Counted from the first letter of the stretch, positions 39,979 to 49,245 are shown. The stretch: DNA of 64,000 nt from Pseudorhodobacter wandonensis (GCF_001202035.1 NZ_LGHT01000004.1:1-64000); one strand, 5' to 3'. Translations and numbers: made by a program. The notes: generated by a model from the letters alone, not told the origin.

Positions 39979-40704
39979 TTGAAAATTGACTGGAACCGCC
40001 GTGCCTTTTGGCATGGGTTGCGCGATTGCAGCCCGTTTATTGTGATCGTGGTGCCGTTTTCGGCGCTGTTTGGCATGGTGGCCACCGATGCGGGGCTGGA
40101 CCTGATACAGGTGGTCGCGATGTCGGCGATTGTGATTGCGGGATCGGCGCAGTTTACCGCGCTGAGCCTGCTGCAAGAGGGTGCGCCGGTGTTTGTGGTG
40201 CTGCTGGCATCCCTGGCGGTGAACATGCGGATGGCGATGTATTCTGCGGCGTTGGTGCCGCATTTGGGCAAGGCGTCTTTGCGCCTGCGGGCGCTGATGG
40301 CCTATGTGATGGTCGATCAGGTCTATGCGGTTTCGGTGCAGACCTATGAGGCCAAGCCCGAAATGCCGTTGGGCGAAAAGGTGAGCTATTATTTCGGCTG
40401 CATCACCATTGTCTGTATTCCCTGGTATATTTGTACGTTTTTGGGCGCGCTGCTGGGCAAGGCCATTCCGGCGTCTTTGTCGCCTGATTTTGCGGTGCCG
40501 GTGTGCTTTATCGCGCTGTTTGCGCCGATGCTGCGCAGCTTGCCTTATATCGTGGCGGCCGGCGTTTCCATTGTGGCGGCGATCGCGTTTGCGGGGTTGC
40601 CGTGGAATTTCGGGCTGATTGTGGCGGCAATTTTGGCGATGCTGGCCGGCGCACAGGTAGAGTTTTGGCAAAAGCGCCGGATGCGGGCGAAGGTGGCGGG
40701 ATGA
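39979..40704 (+). CDS. azlC: AzlC family branched-chain amino acid exporter, large subunit
   Basis: This 241-residue inner-membrane protein forms with AzlD a branched-chain amino acid export system. It has about seven hydrophobic segments, the family motif IVIAGSAQFTALSLL and AVNMRMAMYSAAL. The start is a TTG at 39979 with AGGA seven bases upstream, and the residues after it (KIDWNRRAFWHGLRD) are typical AzlC. The tail is basic and cytosolic. It overlaps azlD by four bases. Confidence 0.9.
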   Translation: MKIDWNRRAFWHGLRDCSPFIVIVVPFSALFGMVATDAGLDLIQVVAMSAIVIAGSAQFTALSLLQEGAPVFVVLLASLAVNMRMAMYSAALVPHLGKASLRLRALMAYVMVDQVYAVSVQTYEAKPEMPLGEKVSYYFGCITIVCIPWYICTFLGALLGKAIPASLSPDFAVPVCFIALFAPMLRSLPYIVAAGVSIVAAIAFAGLPWNFGLIVAAILAMLAGAQVEFWQKRRMRAKVAG

Positions 40705-41027
40705 TTGATGACAGCACATTCTGGCTGGTAACGCTGGTGCTGGGCGCCGGCACCTATCTGATCCGGTTTTCGTTTTTGGGGCTGCTGGGCGGGCGGCAAC
40801 TGCCCGAATGGTTGCTGGTGCATTTGCGCTATGTCGGCGTTGCGGTGCTGCCGGCACTGGTGACACCGATGATCATTTGGCCTGCAGCGGCAGGCGGGCA
40901 GCCGGACCCGTTGCGCATGGTTGCAGCGTTGGCCGCGCTGGTGGCGGGCTGGCGACTGGGCGTCCTTTGGGCGATCGGGGTCGGTATGGGCAGCTTATGG
41001 GGGCTGCAATGGGCGTGGGGTGGCTAG
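40701..41027 (+). CDS. azlD: AzlD family branched-chain amino acid exporter, small subunit
   Basis: This 108-residue membrane protein is the small partner of AzlC. It has three to four hydrophobic segments, the conserved GAGTYLIRFSFL near the N-terminus and YVGVAVLPALV. The overlap with azlC (ATGA) indicates coupled translation and equal dosage. Length and context make the assignment firm. Confidence 0.9.
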   Translation: MIDDSTFWLVTLVLGAGTYLIRFSFLGLLGGRQLPEWLLVHLRYVGVAVLPALVTPMIIWPAAAGGQPDPLRMVAALAALVAGWRLGVLWAIGVGMGSLWGLQWAWGG

Positions 41028-41093
41028 GCGCGGCTAAGGCCCGCAATGATAGCGGATATTTTCGGCCAACCTTCTCGGCCTAAAGCTTTTGTT

Positions 41094-41114
41094 AACCTTT
41101 GGATTGTTAAGGTT
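41094..41114. promoter_or_regulatory. inverted repeat upstream of the 28-residue gene
   Basis: AACCTT-N9-AAGGTT lies about 70 bases before the start of the small gene. It has the layout of an operator or promoter-proximal element, but no regulator is known for it. Confidence 0.35.
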
Positions 41115-41184
41115 GGGGCACAGGGCCACGACCGGCCCGACATTACCAAAGCGAAAGCTGAACCCCCAGATCGAGAGGTAGCAA

Positions 41185-41271
41185 ATGGAAAATACGGCAT
41201 GGTGGCTTGGGCCCGGAATCCTGTTCGGAACAATGGTTTGGATCGCATTGTTTTTCAGACTGCTGTCGTGA
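41185..41271 (+). CDS. 28-residue single-pass membrane peptide
   Basis: A complete small gene beginning MENTAWWLGPGILFGTMVWI and ending in FFRLLS then TGA. A GAGAGG ribosome site lies six bases before the ATG, and a strong terminator starts at the base after the stop codon. Residues 6-27 form one hydrophobic helix with a short acidic N-terminus and a single arginine near the C-terminus. It resembles in size the accessory peptides of membrane complexes (CydX, KdpF-like), but I recognise no family. No neighbour (azlCD ends 157 bases upstream; the importer genes are convergent) points to a partner. Confidence 0.7.
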   Translation: MENTAWWLGPGILFGTMVWIALFFRLLS

Positions 41272-41317
41272 CCGGCCGCATTGGCCACAACAGGGCCAAT
41301 GGTAGCCGGTTTGTTTT
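41272..41317 (+). terminator. Rho-independent terminator of the 28-residue gene
   Basis: Nested stems CCGGC/GCCGG and ATTGGCC/GGCCAAT are followed by TTTGTTTT. It starts directly after the stop codon. A second hairpin (GGCGGCG/CGCCGC, about 41323-41343) lies between it and livF and may end the importer transcript. Confidence 0.8.
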
Positions 41318-41348
41318 ACTTTGGCGGCGCCTGTAACGCCGCGAAGTC

Positions 41349-42104
41349 TTAGATCGCAAGGTATTCTTCGCGCAGCGCCTTGTTTTCCAGAACTTCCGAG
41401 GCACTGCCATCAAAGACCACGGTTCCGGTATCAAGGATGATCGCGCGGTCAGCAAGCGCAAGCGCCCGGATAGCGTTTTGCTCGACCAGAATGGTGGTAA
41501 TGCCTTGCGCTTTGATCAGACGCAGGGTTTTTTCAATTTCGTCCACGATCACGGGGGCAAGGCCTTCGTAAGGTTCATCCAGCAAAAGCAGCTTGATATC
41601 CCGCGCCAAAGCCCGCGCGATGGCCAGCATTTGCTGCTCGCCGCCTGAAAGGGTAACGCCGTCTTGGGTGCGGCGTTCGCCCAAGCGGGGGAACAGTTCA
41701 TACAGACGCTCGATGCTCCAACCCACGGGTTTGGTGATTTGTGCCAGCTTCAGGTTTTCTTCAACCGTCAGGCCGGGGATGATGCGGCGATCTTCTGGCA
41801 CCAGACCAACGCCGGCGATTGCGGCCTCATAGCTTTTCATTTTGTGCAAAGGCTGGTGATCCAACCATATTTCGCCATGTGTAATCCGCGGATTGTCGAG
41901 CCGCGCAATGGTGCGCAGGGTCGAGGTTTTGCCCGCCCCGTTGCGGCCCAGCAGGGCCAAAATCTCACCCTCATGCACGTTAAAGCTGACGCCTTGCACG
42001 ATATAGCTTTCGCCATAATAGGCCTGCACATCCCAAACCGACAGAAAGGCGGGCGCGGTTTCGGCCTGGTTGCGGTTATGCGAAAAATCCGGACGTTCAT
42101 TCAT
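41349..42104 (-). CDS. livF: ABC importer ATP-binding protein (LivF type)
   Basis: This 251-residue ATPase of a branched-chain amino acid/amide-type importer has Walker A GRNGAGKTST, the ABC signature LSGGEQQM, Walker B LLLLDEPYEGL and switch histidine replaced in position by glutamine (VEQNA), as is usual for LivF. A 20-residue N-terminal extension precedes the domain. It is the last gene of the five-gene importer operon, 12 bases after livG. The transported solute is not known. Confidence 0.88.
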   Translation of the reverse strand: MNERPDFSHNRNQAETAPAFLSVWDVQAYYGESYIVQGVSFNVHEGEILALLGRNGAGKTSTLRTIARLDNPRITHGEIWLDHQPLHKMKSYEAAIAGVGLVPEDRRIIPGLTVEENLKLAQITKPVGWSIERLYELFPRLGERRTQDGVTLSGGEQQMLAIARALARDIKLLLLDEPYEGLAPVIVDEIEKTLRLIKAQGITTILVEQNAIRALALADRAIILDTGTVVFDGSASEVLENKALREEYLAI

Positions 42105-42116
42105 AGCTGATGTCTC

Positions 42117-42872
42117 CTATGCTGCTTCGCCAAGATAGGCTTCTTTAACCTTGGGATGGCCTTTGATGTTTTCCGGAATATCCTCGACCAAGGGGGTGCC
42201 TTGGGCCAAAACAGTGATCCGGTCGGACAAGGAGAACACCACATGCATATCGTGTTCGATGATGACCATGGTGATGTCACGCTCGGCCTTGATCTGTTTC
42301 AGCAGGTCGATGGTGTTGTTGGTATCAGCGCGGGCCATGCCTGCGGTGGGTTCATCAAGCAGCAAAAGCCGGGGCTGTTGCACCAGACACATCGCCATTT
42401 CCAACCGCCGTTTATCACCACGCGACATCGAGGCCGCGTGCATGTTGCGCTTGTCGATCATATGCAGGTCGATCAGCATTTGTTCGGCCTGATCAACCAT
42501 GTCGCGCTGGCCCATCATATTGCTGAGCGCATTCACCTTGAACGACCCGTCGCGCCGCGCAAAGCATGGGATCATCACATTTTCCAGCACCGACAGATCG
42601 CTGAAGATTTCCGGCGTCTGGAACACGCGGCTAATGCCCATCTGGTTAATCTCAAACGGTTTTTTGCCAAGGACAGATTTGTCCTGAAAGGTGACCGTGC
42701 CGGTATCGGGGATCAGTTTGCCGACCAGACAGTTCAGCAAGGTTGATTTGCCTGCGCCATTTGGCCCGATCACGGCGTGGACGGTGTTTTCCTTGACGTC
42801 CAGATTGACATTGCTCAGCGCCTTTAGCCCGCCGAACCGCTTATTCACATTTTGTACGTTTAGAATACCCAT
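42117..42872 (-). CDS. livG: ABC importer ATP-binding protein (LivG type)
   Basis: This 251-residue ATPase pairs with the LivF-type subunit. Walker A GPNGAGKSTLLN, signature SRGDKRRLE (a variant of LSGGQ: MSRGD), Walker B LLLLDEPTAGM and the switch histidine in IIEHDM are visible. The altered signature is found in LivG/UrtD-like proteins of this type. It lies between livM and livF with gaps of about 12 bases on each side. Confidence 0.88.
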   Translation of the reverse strand: MGILNVQNVNKRFGGLKALSNVNLDVKENTVHAVIGPNGAGKSTLLNCLVGKLIPDTGTVTFQDKSVLGKKPFEINQMGISRVFQTPEIFSDLSVLENVMIPCFARRDGSFKVNALSNMMGQRDMVDQAEQMLIDLHMIDKRNMHAASMSRGDKRRLEMAMCLVQQPRLLLLDEPTAGMARADTNNTIDLLKQIKAERDITMVIIEHDMHVVFSLSDRITVLAQGTPLVEDIPENIKGHPKVKEAYLGEAA

Positions 42873-42883
42873 GTGCTGTTCCT

Positions 42884-44068
42884 TTATTCGGCTGGCGTGT
42901 CAGAGTTTGACTTTTTGCCAAACCCAAGTTTGCGCGCGATTTTCTGGCCACCTTGTACCAAGCCACCGGGCAGAAAGATCACCACCAGCATGAACAGGAT
43001 GCCCAGCGTCAGGTGCCAGCCTTTGCCGACAAAGGGATAGAAGATGTTGACCAGCAGATTTTCCATCCAGTCAGGCAGGAACGAGAACCATTGATGCAGG
43101 ATGCTGTCGTTGATTTTTGAGAAGATATTTTCGAAATACTTGATGAATCCTGCACCCAGAACCGGCCCGATCAAGGTGCCTGCCCCGCCAAGGATGGTCA
43201 TCAGAACCACCTCGCCCGAGGCTGTCCATTGCATCCGGTCGGCACCGGCCAGCGGGTCCATGCAGGCCAGCAAACCACCGGCCAAACCGGCATACATGCC
43301 CGAGATCACAAAGGCAGCCAGTGTATAGGGGCGGCTGTTCAGGCCGGTATAGTTTACGCGTTGCTGGTTGGTTTTGATCGCACGCAGCATCATGCCAAAG
43401 GGCGAACGGAACAGGCGCACCGAGATGTAGAACGCCACCAGCATGATAAGGGCACACAGGTAATAGCCGACGCTGAAGGTAAAGCTCCACCCTGCCAGAT
43501 CGAGGGTAACGGCCGAGCGCATTTCAAGGCCGAACAGGCTTGTCACCGGCACTGAGCCTGCGGTGTTGGCGGCATCCAGGATGCGCGGATCATCCAGTGC
43601 CAGTTGCAGGCCTGTTTCGCCGTTGGTGATGGGCGTCAGCACCGAATAGGCAAGGTTGAACGACATCTGCGCAAAGGCCAGCGTCAGGATCGAAAAGTAA
43701 ATGCCCGAACGGCGCAGCGATACATAGCCGATCAGCAGCGCAAACAGCCCCGCAATCACCACAGACAGGACCAAGGCGGGCAAGACGTTCATGCTTAGCA
43801 ATTTGAACATCCACACCGCCGAATAGCTGCCCACACCAAGGAAAGCGGCGTGACCAAAGGACAGATAGCCGGTCAGGCCAAACAGAATGTTGAAGCCGAT
43901 GGCAAAGATGCCAAAGATCACAAAGCGTTGCATCAAATCGGGGTAGCCCGCGTTGAACTGCGACAGGCCACTGGCCGTGGGAAAGGGGTTCAGGATGAAC
44001 GGGGCGAACAAGGCAAGCGCTGCTACCAGCAGCAGCATGGCGAAATCTCTGCGGTTAAGTCCTAGCAT
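42884..44068 (-). CDS. livM: ABC importer permease (LivM type)
   Basis: This 394-residue inner-membrane permease has about ten hydrophobic segments. The family stretch [20 protein letters not shown] and the later [15 protein letters not shown]-like segment ([17 protein letters not shown]) are typical LivM. A basic C-terminal tail faces the cytosol. It forms the channel with the LivH-type subunit, whose gene ends three bases upstream. Confidence 0.9.
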   Translation of the reverse strand: MLGLNRRDFAMLLLVAALALFAPFILNPFPTASGLSQFNAGYPDLMQRFVIFGIFAIGFNILFGLTGYLSFGHAAFLGVGSYSAVWMFKLLSMNVLPALVLSVVIAGLFALLIGYVSLRRSGIYFSILTLAFAQMSFNLAYSVLTPITNGETGLQLALDDPRILDAANTAGSVPVTSLFGLEMRSAVTLDLAGWSFTFSVGYYLCALIMLVAFYISVRLFRSPFGMMLRAIKTNQQRVNYTGLNSRPYTLAAFVISGMYAGLAGGLLACMDPLAGADRMQWTASGEVVLMTILGGAGTLIGPVLGAGFIKYFENIFSKINDSILHQWFSFLPDWMENLLVNIFYPFVGKGWHLTLGILFMLVVIFLPGGLVQGGQKIARKLGFGKKSNSDTPAE

Positions 44069-44071
44069 TGA

Positions 44072-45112
44072 TTATTCCTCCATCACGCCCTTGCGTCCCA
44101 TCAGGCCGCGTGGCCGGGTCAGCAAGATAATGATTGCAACAACATAGATGATGATTTGGTCGATGCCGGGAATGATATCCTTGACCTCGTTCAGCGAGGC
44201 AAAGCTTTCCAGAATGCCCAGCATGAACCCCGCCAGAACCGCGCCGGGCAGTGAGCCCATGCCGCCGACAACCACCACAACAAAGCTGAGCACCAGAAAA
44301 TCCATGCCCATGTGATAATTGGGCGAGTTGATCGGCGTATACATCACCCCCGCAAGCCCCGCGACCGCCGCCGCGATGCCGAACATGATGGTAAAGCGCT
44401 TGTCGATATTGATGCCCAACAGGCCCACGGTTTCGCGGTCGGCCATACCGGCGCGGACAACCATGCCAAAGGTGGTGAATTGCAAGAAGGCAAACACCCC
44501 GCCCACAAGCGTCAGTGAAAAGGCAAAATAGACCATGCGCCAGTAAGGGTAGATGATCACATTCGGGTCAAAGCCCAGCATCACACCAAAATCGAACGAG
44601 CCGCGAAACGCCATGGGCGATGGGGTCGGAATCGGGTTTGCGCCGTAGAAATACTTGACCACCTCTTGCAGCACGATGGCCAGACCAAAGGTCACGAGGA
44701 TCTGGTCGGCATGTGGCCGCTTGTAGAAATGCTTGATCAGACCGCGTTCCATGATGAAACCGATGCCGATCATAATCGGGATGGCAAAGAGGATAGACAG
44801 CGGCACCGACCAATCGATCAGCCAGGCCCCCAAATCATTGCCAAACCATTCTTTGACATAAAGCACGTCTTCGAATTTGGGCTGGCCCATGAAATCCACA
44901 CCCGTGGCCTCGGAGGCCTTGTGCGACAGTTGGAACAGCTTTGACACGGTCACCGCGCAAAACGCCCCCAACATGAACAGCGCACCATGGGCAAAGTTGA
45001 CGACGCCAAGCGTGCCAAAAATCAGTGTCAGGCCCAAAGCGATCAAGGCGTAGGCCGACCCTTTGTCCAGCCCATTAAGGGTTTGCAGAATTATTGCGTC
45101 CATCGTCTCCAC
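44072..45112 (-). CDS. livH: ABC importer permease (LivH type)
   Basis: This 346-residue inner-membrane permease has eight or more hydrophobic segments. LNGLDKGSAYALIALGLTLIFGTLGVVNFAHGALFMLG is split over the first two helices and is diagnostic of LivH (quoted in parts: ALIALGLTLIFGTLGVV). GMADRETVGLLGIN is the cytosolic coupling loop. An inserted periplasmic loop near residues 45-90 makes it longer than E. coli LivH. It follows the substrate-binding gene after a 121-base gap containing a hairpin. Confidence 0.9.
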   Translation of the reverse strand: METMDAIILQTLNGLDKGSAYALIALGLTLIFGTLGVVNFAHGALFMLGAFCAVTVSKLFQLSHKASEATGVDFMGQPKFEDVLYVKEWFGNDLGAWLIDWSVPLSILFAIPIMIGIGFIMERGLIKHFYKRPHADQILVTFGLAIVLQEVVKYFYGANPIPTPSPMAFRGSFDFGVMLGFDPNVIIYPYWRMVYFAFSLTLVGGVFAFLQFTTFGMVVRAGMADRETVGLLGINIDKRFTIMFGIAAAVAGLAGVMYTPINSPNYHMGMDFLVLSFVVVVVGGMGSLPGAVLAGFMLGILESFASLNEVKDIIPGIDQIIIYVVAIIILLTRPRGLMGRKGVMEE

Positions 45113-45177
45113 CCTGGAATATTATTTTTATGGAGTGTGCCCAAAGCGAATGCACCAGCGCCGCGCTGGAGCAGTTG

Positions 45178-45217
45178 GGCCAAAACCGGCTGCGTGACAC
45201 GCACGCAACCGGCCCAT
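45178..45217 (-). other. intercistronic hairpin between binding protein and permease genes
   Basis: A long imperfect stem (GGGCC...CCGGCTGCGTG with CACGCAACCGG) lies in the gap before livH. No T-run follows. Such structures commonly protect the 5' mRNA portion and favour high binding-protein output. Confidence 0.5.
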
Positions 45218-45233
45218 TTTGGTTTGCCTTAGC

Positions 45234-46595
45234 TTATGCGCCCGGGTTGCAAGCACCCAGATCGCCACCGGCGAACATGGGGTTATCGGGTGCGTAAGTA
45301 ACCTTGTCTGCGGGCGTAACCTCGACAATTTCCACCAGATCAAACTCGTTCTCTGGGTTCTCTTTGCCGCGCACAACAACAACGTCTTTAAAGCACTGGT
45401 GGTCATCTTTGCGGTACAAGGTTGGGCCGTTGCCCAGACCGTCGAATTCAAAGCCTTCCAGCGCCTCGACAACGGAACATGGGTTGAAGGATTTGCCACG
45501 GTTAACCGCATCGGCGTAAAGCAGCGTCTGCGCATAGCAGGTCTGTGCGGCCTGCGATGGCGGGAAGCCGTATTTGGCGCCGAAGGACTGAACGAACGCG
45601 TTGGTGCCTGTGTAGCGGGCGCCTTTTTCGTTCTCAAGCTTCCAGTCCCAGTTCTGCGAACCAACGATACCGGCAATGTTCTTGCCTGCGCCTTTGGCCA
45701 TCAACTCGGAATACAGCGGCACAACGATTTCAAAGTTCTTGCCGTTGACTTGCTTGTCACGCAGGCCGAACTGGACAGCGTTGGTCAGCGAGTTCACCAT
45801 GTTTCCGCCGTAATGGTTCAACACCAGAACATCTGCACCCGAGTTCAAGACAGGTGCGATGTACGAGCTGAAGTCGGTTGCGGCGAGCGGCGTGCGCACG
45901 TCGTTGATCGTGGTCCAGCCCATCGCCTCGGTCGCGGCTTTGATCGATTCCTGCTGTGTCCAGCCCCATGTATAGTCGGCGGTAAGGCTGTAGACCTTGC
46001 GGTCTGTGCCATAAAGCTGTGCCAAAACAGGTGCCAGCGCGGCAGCGGACATATAGGCGTTAAAGAAATGGCGGAAGCCATTGGCCTTTTTGTCCTTACC
46101 GGTGGTGTCGTTCGAGTGGGTCAGACCCGCCATGAAGATAACGCCGGCCTCTTGGCACAGCGCCTGCACAGCCACGGCCACGCCCGAAGACGAACCGCCC
46201 GAGATCATCACAGCGCCGTCTTTCTGGATCATCGACTGGGCTGACGCCCGTGCCGCATCCGATTTGGTCTGTGTATCACCGGTTACGAACTGAACCTTTT
46301 TGCCCAAAATCCCCGTGCCATCCAGCGTCTTGGACGAGAAGGTGGACAGCATACCGCCGTCGCCTTCGCCGTTCAGATGCTCGACCGCAAGCTGGAATGC
46401 GCGCAGCTCATCCGCGCCCTCATCGGCATAGGGGCCGGACTGAGGAACGTTGAAACCCAGTGTAACGGTGCTGCCTGTAGGCTCGTTGGTGAAAGCATTG
46501 GCCTGCGACGTGAAAAACATCGGCATAGCCAAACCAGCGGTACCGACAGCACTTGTCTTCAGAAGCCCGCGACGCGTGAATCTGCTATTTGACAT
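45234..46595 (-). CDS. periplasmic substrate-binding protein, branched-chain amino acid/amide ABC importer
   Basis: This 453-residue solute receptor has a twin-arginine signal (SRFTRRGLLKTSAVGTAGLA), so it may be exported folded. The mature part shows the Peripla_BP_6/LivK fold (VTLGFNVPQSGPYADEGADE, KVQFVTGDTQTKSDAARASA, SGGSSSGVAVAVQALCQEAG). GGGAGG just before the ATG at 46595 fixes the start. It is first in the importer operon and divergent from the RamB-like regulator. The family includes receptors for amino acids, amides, urea and aromatic acids, so the ligand is open. Confidence 0.87.
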   Translation of the reverse strand: MSNSRFTRRGLLKTSAVGTAGLAMPMFFTSQANAFTNEPTGSTVTLGFNVPQSGPYADEGADELRAFQLAVEHLNGEGDGGMLSTFSSKTLDGTGILGKKVQFVTGDTQTKSDAARASAQSMIQKDGAVMISGGSSSGVAVAVQALCQEAGVIFMAGLTHSNDTTGKDKKANGFRHFFNAYMSAAALAPVLAQLYGTDRKVYSLTADYTWGWTQQESIKAATEAMGWTTINDVRTPLAATDFSSYIAPVLNSGADVLVLNHYGGNMVNSLTNAVQFGLRDKQVNGKNFEIVVPLYSELMAKGAGKNIAGIVGSQNWDWKLENEKGARYTGTNAFVQSFGAKYGFPPSQAAQTCYAQTLLYADAVNRGKSFNPCSVVEALEGFEFDGLGNGPTLYRKDDHQCFKDVVVVRGKENPENEFDLVEIVEVTPADKVTYAPDNPMFAGGDLGACNPGA

Positions 46596-46691
46596 AGTAT
46601 CCTCCCTTTTCGTTTTTTGTGGAAACATCCCTCCCGATGCGCCTTCCACGCGCAGTTCTGCGCAAGGTTAGTATCGACCCAAAATGGAAAA

Positions 46692-46764
46692 TTTCGCAAC
46701 AACTACCTTACACGCAATAAAAATTTTGCGAAGATTTTTGCGCTGCACTTGCAAATTTTGCGAA
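46692..46764. promoter_or_regulatory. cluster of TTTTGCGAA-type operators
   Basis: Between the divergent importer operon and the RamB/ScfR-like gene lie repeated elements: TTTCGCAA (46692-46699), TTTTGCGAA (46724-46732), TTTTTGCGC (46735-46743) and the double TTGCAAATTTTGCGAA (46749-46764). They resemble the TTTGCAAA half-sites known for RamB/ScfR regulators. Confidence 0.6.
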
Positions 46765-46815
46765 TAAATTTACAATGCGCATAGTAGGGCCTTGATCTTG
46801 GTAGGGAATTTACCT

Positions 46816-48129
46816 GTGCAAAAGCAGCTTTCCGGCACATCGATCCGCGAACACCGCCTAAGGCTTGGCATCAAGCAGGCCGATCTTGCGAAACAGGTTG
46901 GAATCTCGGCATCTTATTTCAACCAGATCGAACACAACCGGCGCAGAATCGGCGGCAAACTGTTTTCCGATATCGCGGCAGCGCTGGCTGTGGACCCGTC
47001 GGTTTTGGCCGAAGGGGCCGATGCGCGCCTGACCGATACCCTGCGCGACGCCCAGATAAGCGAGCCGGGGTTGAACGGTATTTACGACGCGTCCGAGGTG
47101 TTTTCGGGCCGGTTTCCGGCCTGGGCGCGGTTGCTGGCCGCGCGCCACCGCCGCGTGCAAACGCTGGAGCAACTGACCGAAACGCTGAACGACCGTTTGG
47201 CCAATGACAGCCAGCTTGCCGATGCCCTGCACGAGCTTTTGTCAACCGTCACCGCGATCCGGTCAAGCGCGAGCATTCTGCAAGACGAGCCAAAGCTGGA
47301 ACCCGCGTGGCAGCAAAGGTTTCAGCGCAACATCATCGAAGACAGTGCGCGACTGTCACGCGGGGCGCAGGCCTTGGTTGACTATCTAAGCATCAACGCA
47401 GGTGCGGCGGCAGGGGCCGCACTGCCCCCAGATGAGATGGAGCAGTTTCTGGATGACAACGCGCACCATTTTGCGCCGCTTGAAGCCGGGGATGTGGCGG
47501 CTATCGAAGAGGTAATACTTGGCTCGGCGCGGCTGAAATCATCTGCCGCGCGCGCGCTGGCCGTGACGCATTTGACAGGCTATATCCGCGACGCGCGCAA
47601 GATTCCGATGGCCGATCTGAAAGCCGCGCTGCGCCGTCGCGGGTTGGACCCGATTGCCATTGCCCGCATGGTCGGTGCCGACCTGGCAACCACGTTGAGG
47701 CGGATCGCTTCGGTGCCGCAAGAGATGCTGCCAACACCTGTCGGGCTGTTCATAGCGGATGCCTCGGGGACTCTGATTTTGAAAAAGCAGGTCAAAGGCT
47801 TTTCGGTGCCGCGCCACTCGGGTGCTTGTGCCATGTTGCCGCTGTTTCAGGCCTCGACGCAGCCATTGCGCCCTATCCGCCGGTTTCTGCGGCAAAGCGG
47901 GCGCGAAAGCGAAACGGTTTTGACCTATTCCATCGCCACACCATCCGACGATAGCGGGCTGGGCGACAACCTGTTGATGCAATCGCATATGCTTATTATT
48001 CCGCAGGCCCCATTGGCCGAGGGTCAGGCGCAGGTGGATGCCGTCGGCGTGGTTGGTCGCACCTGCCGCGTGTGTTATGCCGAGACTTGCCCTGCCCGCC
48101 GCGAACCTGCTGAAAGGCCCCGCGGTTAG
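46816..48129 (+). CDS. XRE-type regulator with DUF2083/ScfR domain (RamB/PccR-like)
   Basis: This 437-residue transcription factor has an N-terminal helix-turn-helix (IREHRLRLGIKQADLAKQVG, then ISASYFNQIEHNRRRIGG). A long helical middle follows, then a C-terminal short-chain acyl-CoA regulator domain (ARMVGADLATTLRRIA, VGLFIADASGTLILKKQVKG) ending in a cysteine cluster (CRVCYAETCPARRE). Relatives (RamB, PccR) sense acyl-CoA status and control acetate/propionate metabolism. I prefer the GTG at 46816, after AGGGA, over a TTG at 46792. It is divergent from the importer operon and ends with a four-base overlap with the convergent aminotransferase gene. Confidence 0.85.
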   Translation: MQKQLSGTSIREHRLRLGIKQADLAKQVGISASYFNQIEHNRRRIGGKLFSDIAAALAVDPSVLAEGADARLTDTLRDAQISEPGLNGIYDASEVFSGRFPAWARLLAARHRRVQTLEQLTETLNDRLANDSQLADALHELLSTVTAIRSSASILQDEPKLEPAWQQRFQRNIIEDSARLSRGAQALVDYLSINAGAAAGAALPPDEMEQFLDDNAHHFAPLEAGDVAAIEEVILGSARLKSSAARALAVTHLTGYIRDARKIPMADLKAALRRRGLDPIAIARMVGADLATTLRRIASVPQEMLPTPVGLFIADASGTLILKKQVKGFSVPRHSGACAMLPLFQASTQPLRPIRRFLRQSGRESETVLTYSIATPSDDSGLGDNLLMQSHMLIIPQAPLAEGQAQVDAVGVVGRTCRVCYAETCPARREPAERPRG

Positions 48130-49049
48130 GCGGTTGCCGCGGCCACAAGGTCTTTGTAAAGCCCGCGCAGCCGCAGGGTCATTGGCCCCATCGTGCCATC
48201 GCCAATCGGCCGTCCGTCTATCGAGGCCACAGGCGTTTGCGCGCCGAAGGTGCCGGTCAGAAAGGCCTCATCGGCGCTATAGGCCTCATACAGCGAAAAG
48301 TTTTTCTCATACACCGGAATGGCATTGGCGCGGCACAGGTCGATCACCTTTTGGCGGGTGACGCCGTTCATGCAGTAATCGCCCGTGCTGGTCCAAACCT
48401 CGCCTTTGCGGACGATGAAAAAGTTGCAAGCGTTGGTGGTATTCACAAAGCCATGCGGGTCGAGCATCAGGCCCTCATCTGCGCCTGCTGCCTCAGCCTG
48501 CAAACAGGCGATGATGCAATTCAGTTTGGAATGCGAATTGAACTTGGCGTCTTGGCTGTGCGGCAACCCGCGCACCTGTGGCACTGCGGCAAGGCGGATG
48601 CCCTTTTTCTGCACATCGGCAGCGGGTTTGGAATGTTCGATCAGAATGACAACCGTCGGGCCGGACCGCGACAAGGCGGGGTGTTGGAACGGTTTGTCCT
48701 TTATCCCCCGTGTTACCATCAGGCGGCAATGCGCATCATGGGTCATGCCATTGGCCGCAGCCGTATCGGCAAGTGCCTGCGCCATTTGCGCACGGGTCAA
48801 TCCGATATCCAATGACACCGCTTTGCAGCTGTCATACAGCCGGTCCATATGTTCGTCAAAAAACGCCCATTTGCCGTTGTAGAGGCGCATACCTTCCCAC
48901 ATCCCGTCGCCCAGCATGAAGCCCGCGTCATAGACTGACACTTTGGCCTCATCGCGGTGCACGATTTTGCCGTTCACATAGATCTTGATGTCGCGGTTGC
49001 GGCTGTCTTGTTCGGCGTCATGGGTGGTTTTCTTGGAGCCGGTGTTCAT
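48126..49049 (-). CDS. class IV aminotransferase (branched-chain or D-amino acid type)
   Basis: This 307-residue PLP enzyme of fold type IV has KVSVYDAGFMLGDGMWEGMR at the N-terminus, HCRLMVTRG in the middle, the PLP-lysine region KFNSHSKLNCIIACLQA, and the phosphate-binding DEGLMLDPHGFVNTTNACNF split over the next strand. It could be a branched-chain aminotransferase or a D-amino acid/4-amino-4-deoxychorismate-lyase-like enzyme; the sequence does not settle it. Position next to a LivK-type importer and its regulator hints at amino acid use. The start at 49049 (MNTGSKKTTHD) is likely; an upstream extension lacks support. Confidence 0.83.
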   Translation of the reverse strand: MNTGSKKTTHDAEQDSRNRDIKIYVNGKIVHRDEAKVSVYDAGFMLGDGMWEGMRLYNGKWAFFDEHMDRLYDSCKAVSLDIGLTRAQMAQALADTAAANGMTHDAHCRLMVTRGIKDKPFQHPALSRSGPTVVILIEHSKPAADVQKKGIRLAAVPQVRGLPHSQDAKFNSHSKLNCIIACLQAEAAGADEGLMLDPHGFVNTTNACNFFIVRKGEVWTSTGDYCMNGVTRQKVIDLCRANAIPVYEKNFSLYEAYSADEAFLTGTFGAQTPVASIDGRPIGDGTMGPMTLRLRGLYKDLVAAATA

Positions 49050-49245
49050 ATGATAGTCTCTTTGTTCAGGGCCCGTTAGGGCGGGTCGGTTGCTGTCTGG
49101 CCGATGCGCGCGGTTCAAGGGCGGCCGCCACTTTACCACGCTACCCCCTGCGAAGGCGCTTGCCAATGGATTGCAAATCGCCTGTCCTTTCAAGGAAAGA
49201 TTCGTCGAACGCTGCTGCACTCTCTGACCCAAGGGGCCGCCCGAA

